Shown here: one piece after another, positions 6,980 to 12,800 of the stretch
Numbering within the stretch: the first letter of the stretch is position 1
How the letters are laid out: each line of letters begins with the position of its first letter
Source: an uncultured Collinsella sp.
GTDB lineage: Bacteria; Actinomycetota; Coriobacteriia; Coriobacteriales; Coriobacteriaceae
Assembly (NCBI GenBank): GCA_900545055.1
Contig: UQXP01000033.1
Coordinates: forward strand, 1-19,366
Reading direction: 5' to 3'
DNA: 19,366 nucleotides
Translations under genes and position numbers: made by a program
Notes under the pieces: model-generated
Databases searched by the model: none
Told to the model about the DNA's origin: nothing
The model's input: only the letters and a program-made list of their open reading frames with translations

Positions 6980-7390
6980 TCAATCCTCGAGCTGCGCCCA
7001 TTCGTGTGGGTCGTAGATCTTTACGTGCTTGTCGGGCGTGCCGCTCCAGTACTCTTCGTCCATAAAGGGCAGGTATGCCTGAATTCCGGGGCAGATAAAC
7101 GGAATCCGTTGCCGCTGCAGGCGCTCGCGTTGCCGCCGCTCCAGGTTCGTCTCGGATATGACGGTCGGCATGCCGGACAGCTCGACGAGGCTTGCCTGGA
7201 TGCGCTTGAGGTCGGGGAGCGCCGCATGCCATGACGTCCGCATGATCAAAAATGAGGCACGGCGGTAGTTTGCCTGCATCACCGTGATGGCGGGGCGCAG
7301 TGTGGGATGGATTTTGTCCCGTTCGGGCCAAAGGTCGGCAGTGATCTCGAGACCCAGGGTCTCCCATAGGTAATCAAGCTCTTCGTCCAT
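6980..7390 (-). CDS. Hypothetical protein, 136 aa, resembling the N-terminal half of MarR-annotated regulators
   Basis: Start ATG at 7390-7388 (minus strand) is preceded by GAGG five bases upstream; stop at 6982-6980. No signal peptide or membrane helix is seen. The segment around residues 80-112 (LERRQRERLQRQRIPFICPG, then IQAYLPFMDEEYW) resembles, from memory, a Gram-positive group annotated as MarR-family regulators. In those a basic helix runs into an 'IPFIVPG-x-Q-x-YLP' strand ahead of a C-terminal winged helix. Here the protein ends soon after that strand and has no obvious DNA-binding domain. I cannot give a function. It is convergent with the ArsC-like gene and shares its terminator. 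Confidence 0.7.
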   Translation of the reverse strand: MDEELDYLWETLGLEITADLWPERDKIHPTLRPAITVMQANYRRASFLIMRTSWHAALPDLKRIQASLVELSGMPTVISETNLERRQRERLQRQRIPFICPGIQAYLPFMDEEYWSGTPDKHVKIYDPHEWAQLED

Positions 7391-7555
7391 GGCGCCTCGA
7401 TATCTACGCGATCATTGATACTTCGATTGTGTTGCCTGGTGCTATCGTTTTCGCGGTAGAATCTGCCAACGGTTGACGGCTACCGCTCACGGCGTTTTGC
7501 CCTTCGTGTACAGCGGTCGGCTTCACAGGTCCTTCACGGGTTGGACGAAATTAGG

Positions 7556-7590
7556 CCAATTTGACCGAATTTCAAAAAAGTCAAAATTGG
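7556..7590 (+). promoter_or_regulatory. Imperfect inverted repeat upstream of the tRNA promoter
   Basis: CCAATTTGAC (about 7556-7565) opposes GTCAAAATTGG (about 7580-7590) with one extra base in the right arm. It lies immediately before the -35 element of the tRNA promoter, so it could be a protein-binding site or simply AT-rich upstream DNA. Confidence 0.3.
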
Positions 7591-7593
7591 GGC

Positions 7594-7622
7594 TTGCGTC
7601 ATGGCGGGACTTCCCGTATATT
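7594..7622 (+). promoter_or_regulatory. Promoter of the tRNA-Gln/tRNA-Glu unit
   Basis: A -35 TTGCGT (7594-7599) and a -10 TATATT (7617-7622) are separated by 17 nt, close to the sigma-70/SigA consensus. Transcription would begin near 7629, about 38 bases before tRNA-Gln. This is the best-formed promoter in the window along with that of the rubredoxin-like gene. Confidence 0.75.
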
Positions 7623-7666
7623 TCTTTCTTGCGCAAAGGCGCAGCCGAGCGCAGCGATGCAGTCAT

Positions 7667-7740
7667 TGGGATGTCGTCTAATGGCAGGACAGCGGATTCT
7701 GGTTCCGTCAATGGGGGTTCGACTCCCTCCATCCCAGCCA
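7667..7740 (+). tRNA. tRNA-Gln (anticodon CTG), CCA encoded
   Basis: The acceptor arms TGGGATG (7667-7673) and CATCCCA (7730-7736) pair fully, with discriminator G7737 and an encoded CCA at 7738-7740. The D-loop region is TCTAATGGCAGGA. The anticodon stem GCGGA/TCCGT encloses the loop TTCTGGT with anticodon CTG, which reads CAG codons. The T arm contains GGTTCGACTCC. The U1-A72 pair is typical of tRNA-Gln. Confidence 0.93.
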
Positions 7741-7757
7741 TTGCATTTGCTACATAT

Positions 7758-7831
7758 GGCCCGTTCGTCTAGCGGTTTAGGACGCCGCCCTCTCAAGGCG
7801 GAGATCACCAGTTCGAATCTGGTACGGGCTA
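7758..7831 (+). tRNA. tRNA-Glu (anticodon CTC), CCA not encoded
   Basis: Acceptor arms GGCCCGT (7758-7764) and ACGGGCT (7824-7830) pair with a G-T at the first position; the discriminator is A7831. The anticodon stem CCGCC/GGCGG holds the loop CTCTCAA with anticodon CTC (reads GAG). The T arm is CCAGTTCGAATCTGG. The next bases are CCC, not CCA, so the 3' CCA must be added after transcription. It lies 17 bases after tRNA-Gln and is very likely co-transcribed with it. Confidence 0.93.
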
Positions 7832-7845
7832 CCCACAAATGAATG

Positions 7846-7873
7846 CCCGGGCCTCGCAAGAGACCCGGGTTTT
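7846..7873 (+). terminator. Terminator of the tRNA unit
   Basis: CCCGGGCCTC (7846-7855) pairs with GAGACCCGGG (7860-7869) with one mismatch, around a GCAA tetraloop. TTTT (7870-7873) follows. Confidence 0.8.
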
Positions 7874-7882
7874 GTGTATCGA

Positions 7883-7894
7883 CCGTATATACGG
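7883..7894. promoter_or_regulatory. Perfect 12-bp palindrome upstream of the TPR-smpB operon
   Basis: CCGTATATACGG is a perfect palindrome 35 bases before the ATG at 7930 and contains a TATATA that could serve as a -10 element. It may be an operator or promoter core for the TPR-smpB unit. No -35 at proper spacing is seen. Confidence 0.35.
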
Positions 7895-7929
7895 CGCTTG
7901 CCGTGTTTCGCTCAGATCGAGGAGTAGCC

Positions 7930-8847
7930 ATGGATCTGCCCATCAGCTTGCAAGACATCACGTATGCCGAGAACTATCTGGCGCAGGGCGACCTGGCTAC
8001 GGCGACGCCGCTGTTGGAGCGCCTGGTGGAGCTCGCCGAGGAGTATATCGACGCCGAGTGCAAGACGGAGGAGAAGCGCCAATACTTTAGCTTCGATAGC
8101 AAGTTTGAGCGCTTGGCCTATCGCCGCGTGGAGAAGGATCCACGCGAGCTCGTGCAGGTCGAGGTGCCGTTTGACCGCCTGTACTCTGACATGGCGTTTG
8201 CCTACATTCGCCAGCAGGATTATGTGAGCGCTCGTAATGCCCTGATGCAGGCTGTGCGTTGGGACCCCATGAACTGCAACTATCGCTTGGACTTGGCCGA
8301 GCTGTTCCGCGCACTCGAGGACAAGCAGGAATGGGCATCGCTCTCGTTTTCGGTACTGGAGCGTGCGAGCGATGGCAAGTGCGCCGCCCGCGCTTACGCC
8401 AATCTAGGCCAGTACTTCTTGGAGCCCGAGACCGAAAATGTCTCGGCCGCCGTGGGTTGCGCGCGTCTGGCACTGCGCTTAGCACCCAACGATGCACACA
8501 CGACGCGCCTGCTCAACAAGATTCATACCACCTATCCGGATGCCGCCGATGAGAGCGACGAGCACGTGATGGGTGAACTGGCCCTGCAAGGCGTGCCGAC
8601 CTCGCCTTCGGCCGAGATTGCCATCTGCCTGATTATGTGCGCGACCGATGCTGCAAGCGACGGCGACAAGCAGGAGGCGACGCGCCTGACAGTGCGTGCT
8701 CGCGACCTTGTGGGCGAGGAGGCCTGCGCGGCGATTATCAAACTGGTGCGCGAGAGCGACGCCGAGCTCAATGCTGAGCGCAAGGCAAAGCGCGAGGCCG
8801 CGGGCTCAAACGCCGATGGAGCCAAGGAGGCCAGCGATGCCCAGTAA
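7930..8847 (+). CDS. TPR-like repeat protein co-transcribed with smpB
   Basis: A 305-residue soluble, acidic, helical protein with no signal peptide. It starts with a helix pair (ITYAENYLAQGDLATATPLLERLVELA). A central stretch (FDRLYSDMAFAYIRQQDYVSARNALMQAVRWDP, then NYRLDLAELFRALEDKQEWASL) has TPR-like spacing of A/G/Y/A/P positions, and another helical pair follows near 160-195. The C-terminus is a charged Ala/Lys/Glu tail. I chose the ATG at 7930 because GAGGAG (7919-7924) lies 5 nt upstream; the frame stays open upstream into the tRNA terminator, which is not credible coding. It overlaps smpB by 11 nt, so translation is probably coupled. Function is unknown, but the pairing suggests a link to protein synthesis or ribosome rescue. 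Confidence 0.8.
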   Translation: MDLPISLQDITYAENYLAQGDLATATPLLERLVELAEEYIDAECKTEEKRQYFSFDSKFERLAYRRVEKDPRELVQVEVPFDRLYSDMAFAYIRQQDYVSARNALMQAVRWDPMNCNYRLDLAELFRALEDKQEWASLSFSVLERASDGKCAARAYANLGQYFLEPETENVSAAVGCARLALRLAPNDAHTTRLLNKIHTTYPDAADESDEHVMGELALQGVPTSPSAEIAICLIMCATDAASDGDKQEATRLTVRARDLVGEEACAAIIKLVRESDAELNAERKAKREAAGSNADGAKEASDAQ

Positions 8848-9307
8848 GCGCGAGCGCAAGCTCATCTCCAAGAATCGCTCGGCACACCATGAGTATTTTA
8901 TCGATGAGACCTTTGAGTGCGGCATTGAGCTGAGTGGCACCGAGGTCAAGTCGATTCGCGAGCGCGCGTGCCAGATCACCGACACCTTTGCACTGATTCG
9001 TGGCGGCGAGTGCTGGCTCGTGGGCCTGCATATTCACCCTTATAGCCATGGTGGCGTGTGGAACCGCGACCCTGATCGCCGTCGTCGTCTGCTGCTGCAC
9101 CGCAAGGAGATTGACTTTCTCGACGGTAAGCTACGTAATCGCGGCTATGCCCTGGTGCCGCTGGAACTCTACTTTAATACCGACGGCCGCGTAAAGCTGC
9201 TGCTGGGCCTAGGCCGCGGCAAGAAGCTTTACGACAAGCGCGAGGATATGGCCAAGCGCGATGTCCAGCGCGAGATTGACCGTGCCCTTAAGGAGCGTAA
9301 CCGCTAG
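8837..9307 (+). CDS. smpB: SsrA-binding protein SmpB
   Basis: SmpB binds tmRNA and places it in stalled ribosomes during trans-translation. The 156-residue protein is full length and begins MPSKRERKLISKNRSAHHEY. It contains ELSGTEVKSIRE and the IHPYSHGGVWNRDPDRRRRLLLH region, which match the family's ELxGTEVKSIR and the P-Y-x(4)-x-N-x(3)-R-x-R-x-L-L blocks. GLGRGKKLYDKRE leads into the basic C-terminal tail that folds in the decoding centre. AAGGAGG (8824-8830) lies 6 nt before the ATG, inside the end of the TPR gene. The tmRNA gene ssrA is not next to it in this window. rnr, often adjacent to smpB in Gram-positives, is here about 3.9 kb upstream. Confidence 0.96.
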   Translation: MPSKRERKLISKNRSAHHEYFIDETFECGIELSGTEVKSIRERACQITDTFALIRGGECWLVGLHIHPYSHGGVWNRDPDRRRRLLLHRKEIDFLDGKLRNRGYALVPLELYFNTDGRVKLLLGLGRGKKLYDKREDMAKRDVQREIDRALKERNR

Positions 9308-9320
9308 GCGCTCTGTACAA

Positions 9321-9385
9321 GTTGCGGTGGAATACGGACTGTTTTGCCTGTTTGAGGGGCTGTTCAGTCCCTATTTCACCGCAAC
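9321..9385. repeat. 21-bp-arm inverted repeat after smpB
   Basis: Arms 9321-9341 and 9365-9385 (GTTGCGGTG...CACCGCAAC at the outer ends) are complementary at 19 of 21 positions around a 23-nt loop. It lies 13 bases after the smpB stop and ahead of the terminator at 9432, so it would be transcribed in the smpB 3' untranslated region. It resembles the other long intergenic palindromes here in design but not in sequence. Confidence 0.75.
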
Positions 9386-9431
9386 TGCGGGCGTCTCATC
9401 TTGCTTACTGTTCTGACACATATGTCTCAAA

Positions 9432-9462
9432 GGCGGCGTCCGTTATGGGCGCCGCCTTTTTT
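9432..9462 (+). terminator. Rho-independent terminator of the TPR-smpB operon
   Basis: GGCGGCGTC (9432-9440) pairs with GGCGCCGCC (9448-9456), including one G-T pair, around a 7-nt loop. Six T follow (9457-9462). Confidence 0.88.
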
Positions 9463-9513
9463 GTGGGTACATACATCCATAAGGTACCAACCCGGGTTAG
9501 GGGAGTGATCGTT

Positions 9514-10017
9514 ATGGACAAAACTGCGTTCTTTACCATGCCGAGTGGTCTGTACGTGGTGAGCGCTGCGGCAGACGGGCTGCGCGCCGGCTGCGTCATC
9601 AATACGGCGGTGCAGGTGACGTCCATGCCGCCGCGCATTTCGGTTGTCGTGAACAAGGACAACGTCACCTCGGGCGTCATCGCATCGGCCAAAGCGTTCG
9701 CGCTGACCGTGATCGATCAGACTGCCGACATGCTCTACATCGGTAACTTTGGGTTCCGCACCAGCAGCGATTATGACAAGTTTGCCAAATACGAGACCCG
9801 CGAGACGGCTCTGGGCATGCCCTATGTGCCCGAGCACGCGGCGGCCCTGTTTAGCTGCCATTTGATCGACACTGTGGATGTGGGCACGCATCTGCTGTTT
9901 ATCGGCGAGGTCGAGGATGCCGAGCGCCTGAGCGACGAGACGCCGCTCACCTACGACTACTACCACAAGGTCCTGAAGGGCAAGACGCCTCCGAAGGCGT
10001 CCTCGTATCAAGGCTAG
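9514..10017 (+). CDS. Flavin reductase-like (FMN-binding split barrel) protein
   Basis: A 167-residue protein of the flavin reductase-like domain family (flavoredoxin/NTAB type). It binds FMN and passes electrons from NAD(P)H. It matches the N-terminal half of high-molecular-weight rubredoxins (Hrb, known from Moorella) nearly end to end. Visible landmarks are SGLYVVSAAADG, INTAVQVTSMPPRISVVVNK, IGNFGFRTSSDYDKF, VDVGTHLLFIGEVEDAE and the closing YYHKVLKGKTPPKASSY, where the Hrb proteins continue into rubredoxin. Here the reading frame stops and a separate rubredoxin-like gene follows 89 nt later. AGGGGAG (9499-9505) lies 8 nt before the ATG at 9514. The perfect palindrome AACCCGGGTT at 9489-9498 just upstream could be a regulatory site. 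Electron acceptor (flavodiiron protein, rubrerythrin or other) is not in the window. Confidence 0.85.
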   Translation: MDKTAFFTMPSGLYVVSAAADGLRAGCVINTAVQVTSMPPRISVVVNKDNVTSGVIASAKAFALTVIDQTADMLYIGNFGFRTSSDYDKFAKYETRETALGMPYVPEHAAALFSCHLIDTVDVGTHLLFIGEVEDAERLSDETPLTYDYYHKVLKGKTPPKASSYQG

Positions 10018-10034
10018 AAATGTTTTAAAAACAC

Positions 10035-10062
10035 TTGCATTATATTATTGAGAACATATACT
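10035..10062 (+). promoter_or_regulatory. Promoter of the rubredoxin-like gene in an AT-rich patch
   Basis: A -35 TTGCAT (10035-10040) and a -10 TATACT (10057-10062) are spaced 16 nt apart, in the most AT-rich stretch of the window (10018-10076). An imperfect palindrome TGTTTTAAAAACA (10021-10033) abuts the -35 and could bind a regulator. The gene can therefore be transcribed separately from the flavin reductase gene. Confidence 0.65.
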
Positions 10063-10106
10063 AATAAGCGAAGTACATCACCAGTCACGTTCGAGAGGAG
10101 AACATC

Positions 10107-10250
10107 ATGGCTGAGGAGAAGAAGACGTATAAGTTCGTGTGCACCGTTTGCGGTTACGAGGTTGAGGTCGACACGCCCGAGCTGCCCGAGGATTACGTAT
10201 GCCCGGTCTGCGGCGTCGGTCCCGATCAGTTTGAGCTCGTCGAGGAGTAA
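10107..10250 (+). CDS. Rubredoxin-like protein, short form (47 aa)
   Basis: A 47-residue iron-binding electron carrier, too short for many gene callers. Two knuckles carry the metal ligands: CTVCGY (C12, C15) and CPVCGVGPDQFELVE (C32, C35). GAGAGGAG (about 10093-10100) lies 6 nt before the ATG. The second knuckle and the tail are classical rubredoxin. However, only 16 residues separate C15 and C32, against about 29 in ordinary rubredoxins, so the usual loop (D-P-x-x-G-x-x-P-G-T-x-F) is missing. That spacing is closer to the rubredoxin-like tail of rubrerythrin. Its position directly after the flavin reductase gene suggests the two act as the separated halves of an Hrb-type NAD(P)H:rubredoxin system. 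It could instead bind zinc. Confidence 0.85.
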   Translation: MAEEKKTYKFVCTVCGYEVEVDTPELPEDYVCPVCGVGPDQFELVEE

Positions 10251-10289
10251 CTCGCAGGCACACGGCGAAGGCCGAACATAGCTCTGTCC

Positions 10290-10327
10290 AAGGGCCCCGG
10301 TCGGTCATCTCGGCCGGGCCCCTTTTC
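10290..10327 (+). terminator. Rho-independent terminator after the rubredoxin-like gene
   Basis: Arms 10290-10303 and 10311-10324 pair at 13 of 14 positions (one C-C mismatch, one G-T pair) around a 7-nt loop. TTTTC follows at 10323-10327. Confidence 0.82.
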
Positions 10328-10329
10328 TT

Positions 10330-10346
10330 CCGTCCCCAAGGGATCA
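10330..10346. repeat. Second copy of the CCGTCCCC(T/A)AGGGATCA motif
   Basis: CCGTCCCCAAGGGATCA differs at one of 17 positions from the right arm of the inverted repeat at 2688-2771. Here no second arm is present, and it directly follows the rubredoxin terminator, as the first copy follows the ftsX terminator. Confidence 0.55.
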
Positions 10347-10391
10347 CGGCTGCTGTTAGCCGATCCTGTCTGTCGTGAGTCCGGCCGACCT

Positions 10392-10454
10392 TTTGTCTCA
10401 ATCTGTAACATCTAACGGCTCAAAACGGGTCCACTTGTTACAGATTGAGACAAA
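10392..10454. repeat. Palindromic repeat family, copy 1 (19-bp arms, 25-nt spacer)
   Basis: Arms 10392-10410 and 10436-10454 are perfectly complementary over 19 bp (core TCTCAATCTGTAACA). The 25-nt spacer carries CTA, AAA and GGGTC at the same offsets as in copies 2 and 3. It lies in the space between the convergent rubredoxin-like gene and the Nramp gene, 21 bases before copy 2. Confidence 0.88.
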
Positions 10455-10475
10455 TGGAGCTGTCCCTCGGAAAGA

Positions 10476-10530
10476 TCTCGATCTGTAACACCTAGACATC
10501 AAAAGCGGGTCTAGATGTTACAGATCGAGA
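10476..10530. repeat. Palindromic repeat family, copy 2
   Basis: TCTCGATCTGTAACA (10476-10490) and TGTTACAGATCGAGA (10516-10530) pair perfectly. CTAGAC (10492-10497) and GTCTAG (10509-10514) extend the stem past one mismatch, so the arms can reach 22 bp. The spacer between the 15-bp arms is 25 nt with GGGTC at 10507-10511. Relative to copy 1, one stem pair is changed from A-T to G-C on both sides. It is just downstream of the Nramp stop and could also act as that gene's transcript end on the minus strand. Confidence 0.88.
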
Positions 10531-10557
10531 CGTTTGCCTGGGTAGGTACCCCGCCCA

Positions 10558-11814
10558 TTACATCCCTGTCAACAACACGACATCGAGAATCGTCACGACG
10601 ACACCGATCCCTACAAGCAGCGCGTTGAGCGGGCGCGAGTTGGCGTATTTGCCCATGACGCGGGACGAACTGGTGAGTCGTATGAGCACAAAAACCGTAA
10701 TCGGCAGCTGAAGCGACAGCAGCGCCTGACTCCAGATGAGACCTTCAAAAGGATTCGGGACGACTAGGCACGCCGCCACTGCGCCTACGAAACAGGCCGC
10801 CACCCCGATTGAGGAATGTCGGTCGTGGATGTCGTATTCCTCGTCGAACATGCCCGCGGTGATGGTTCCCGCCGCCATGCCCGCTGTCACGCTGCTCGAT
10901 AGTCCCGCGAACAGCAGCGCTACCGCAAAGATGGTCGAGCTCGCCGGGCCCAAGATGGGGGAGAGTGTGGCCGCTGCGACGGCGAGGTCGTCTACGACAA
11001 TGCCGTGCACAAAGAAGGTCGTTGCGGCCAGGATGACCATGGCCGAGTTGATTGCCCAGCCCACGCCCATCGAAAAGAGCGTGTCGAAGAGCTCGTAGCG
11101 CAGGCGTTCTTCGATAACTTGCTCGCCTTGGCCTTCGAAGTGCATGGATTGGATGACCTCGGAGTGCAGAAAAAGGTTGTGTGGCATAACGACCGCACCC
11201 AGGACACTCACGATAATCGCGGCAGAGCCGGTGGGCATACTGGGTGTAATCCAGCTTGCGGCGGCCTGCGGCCAGTCGACCTTGACCAGCGCAAGCTCGG
11301 CCAAAAACGAGAGCCCTACCACGCCTACGAAGGCGATGATCCAGCGTTCGGCGCGCTTGTAGGAGCTCGTCATGAGCATCGCCATCGATACTGCCGCCAC
11401 GATGACGCAGCCCGCGCGCACGGGCAGCCCAAAGAGCATCTGGAGCGCGATCGCACCGCCCAGAACTTCGGCCATGGCGGTGGCGATGGTCGCGAGATAG
11501 GCACTGGCGAGCACCGTGCGCCCAACGAAGCGGGGGAGGTAACGCGTCGTGGCCTCGGCAAGACAGGCGCCCGTGGCGATACCCAGGTGTGCCGCGTTGT
11601 GCTGCAGCACAACGAGCATAATCGTGGACAGCGTGACGATCCACAGCAGCGCGTAGCCAAACTGCGAGCCCGCGGCCATATTGGAGGCCCAGTTGCCCGG
11701 GTCGATAAAGCCGACGGTGACGAGCAGCCCGGGACCGATATGCCGCGCAATGTCTAGGCCTCCGTGACCACCGGTGCGTCGGGAGCCAAAGTGTTGTTTG
11801 AGATGGTTGATCAT
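10558..11814 (-). CDS. Nramp-family divalent metal transporter (MntH-like)
   Basis: Proton-coupled importer of Mn2+/Fe2+ in the cytoplasmic membrane. Numbered from the chosen start, the protein has 418 residues and about eleven hydrophobic helices. The metal-binding TM1 has GFIDPGNWASN (D38, N41) and TM6 has VMPHNLFLHS (M210, H212), the two Nramp hallmarks; the Met of the MPH motif indicates transition metals rather than Mg2+. I chose the ATG at 11814-11812 because AGGA lies 7 nt upstream. In-frame ATGs at 11829 and 11859 would add 5 or 15 residues without a recognisable ribosome site. The gene is 75 nt downstream of gpmA on the same strand and may be co-transcribed with it. A different metal within the Nramp range cannot be excluded. 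Confidence 0.9.
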   Translation of the reverse strand: MINHLKQHFGSRRTGGHGGLDIARHIGPGLLVTVGFIDPGNWASNMAAGSQFGYALLWIVTLSTIMLVVLQHNAAHLGIATGACLAEATTRYLPRFVGRTVLASAYLATIATAMAEVLGGAIALQMLFGLPVRAGCVIVAAVSMAMLMTSSYKRAERWIIAFVGVVGLSFLAELALVKVDWPQAAASWITPSMPTGSAAIIVSVLGAVVMPHNLFLHSEVIQSMHFEGQGEQVIEERLRYELFDTLFSMGVGWAINSAMVILAATTFFVHGIVVDDLAVAAATLSPILGPASSTIFAVALLFAGLSSSVTAGMAAGTITAGMFDEEYDIHDRHSSIGVAACFVGAVAACLVVPNPFEGLIWSQALLSLQLPITVFVLIRLTSSSRVMGKYANSRPLNALLVGIGVVVTILDVVLLTGM

Positions 11815-11889
11815 GGTCGGTTCCTGCATAGGGTCAGCGCGGTGCCGCGCTTGGGTCATGCGGCGCCGCGCGCTCGGTTTAGGTTGGGG

Positions 11890-12663
11890 TTACTTGCGCG
11901 CCTTGCCCTGATTGGCCACGGCGTCGATCTTGGCGGCGATGGTTGCCGGGTCACCGATGTAGCGCTTGTCGAGGACGTTGAAATCGGTGTCGAAGGTGTA
12001 AACGAGCGGCACGCCGGTGGGGATGTTGACCTTGAGGATCTCCTCGGGCGTGAGGTGCTCGAACTTCATGACGAGTGAGCGCAGGGAGTTGCCGTGTGCG
12101 GCGATGAGTACGCGCTTGCCGGCGAGCATCTGGGGGCGAATCTCGTCTTCGAAATAAGGCCAGGCGCGGGCTATCGTGTCCTTGAGGCACTCGGTATAGG
12201 GCAGCTGATCGGGTGCGACATCACGGTATTGCTCCTGGATGTGGGGGTCGCGTGCGTCGTCCGGCTCGAGTGCCGGCGGGCAGACGTCAAAGGAGCGGCG
12301 CCAGATGAGCACCTGCTCGTCGCCGTGCTCTGCCGCGGCATCGGCCTTGTTGAGACCCTGCAGCGCGCCGTAGTGGCGCTCGTTGAGCTTCCAGGATTTG
12401 ATGACGGGCAGCCACTCGCGATCCATTTGACCGAGCACGATGTTGAGGGTGTGGATCGCGCGTTTGAGGCGCGAGGTGTAGCAGATGTCAAAGTCGAAAC
12501 CCGCTTCTTTGAGGGCACGGCCGCCTGCGGCGGCTTCTTCGCGGCCCGTGTCGGTGAGCTCAACATCGGTCCAGCCGGTAAACAGGTTGAGTTTGTTCCA
12601 CTCGGATTCTCCGTGACGGATAAGGACAAGTTGCATCGTCTGTTGGTCTGTCTGGTGTGCCAT
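11890..12663 (-). CDS. gpmA: 2,3-bisphosphoglycerate-dependent phosphoglycerate mutase
   Basis: Glycolytic/gluconeogenic enzyme that interconverts 3- and 2-phosphoglycerate through a phosphohistidine. The 257-residue protein starts with LVLIRHGESEWN, where H17 is the phosphorylated histidine and R16 its partner. It continues with LFTGWTDVELTDTG, TSRLKRAIHT, WKLNERHYGALQGLNK (E95 general acid/base) and the second catalytic histidine in AAHGNSLRSL (H190). AAGGAGG at 5 nt before the ATG supports the start at 12663, although many homologues start at the internal M10. It is divergent from gltB and upstream of the Nramp gene on the minus strand. Possible minus-strand promoter elements lie in the AT-rich stretch 12725-12780 but none is convincing. 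Confidence 0.95.
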   Translation of the reverse strand: MAHQTDQQTMQLVLIRHGESEWNKLNLFTGWTDVELTDTGREEAAAGGRALKEAGFDFDICYTSRLKRAIHTLNIVLGQMDREWLPVIKSWKLNERHYGALQGLNKADAAAEHGDEQVLIWRRSFDVCPPALEPDDARDPHIQEQYRDVAPDQLPYTECLKDTIARAWPYFEDEIRPQMLAGKRVLIAAHGNSLRSLVMKFEHLTPEEILKVNIPTGVPLVYTFDTDFNVLDKRYIGDPATIAAKIDAVANQGKARK

Positions 12664-12800
12664 AGGGGCCTCCTTGATCTGGCACGGTGTGCGTGCCGTT
12701 TGTTTGACGCCGCAAAGGATACCCGTTTTAGGCTAAAAAGTTAACCAAGACTAACAAAATTGCTGTATTTGAATAGGATGGTGAAAGGGGATTGCCGAAA

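Noticed and set aside
7667..7831. tRNA genes as an integration (att) site for the neighbouring recombinase
   Set aside because: I found no second copy of the tRNA 3' ends in the window, and serine resolvase/invertase types do not usually integrate at tRNA genes.
9308..9430. Possible tmRNA (ssrA) next to smpB
   Set aside because: The space is too short and lacks a tRNA-Ala-like acceptor/T-arm end and a tag reading frame; it holds a simple inverted repeat and a terminator.
10392..10530. CRISPR array from the repeated palindromes
   Set aside because: Only two adjacent units, the spacer-like part is itself partly conserved, and no cas genes are present.
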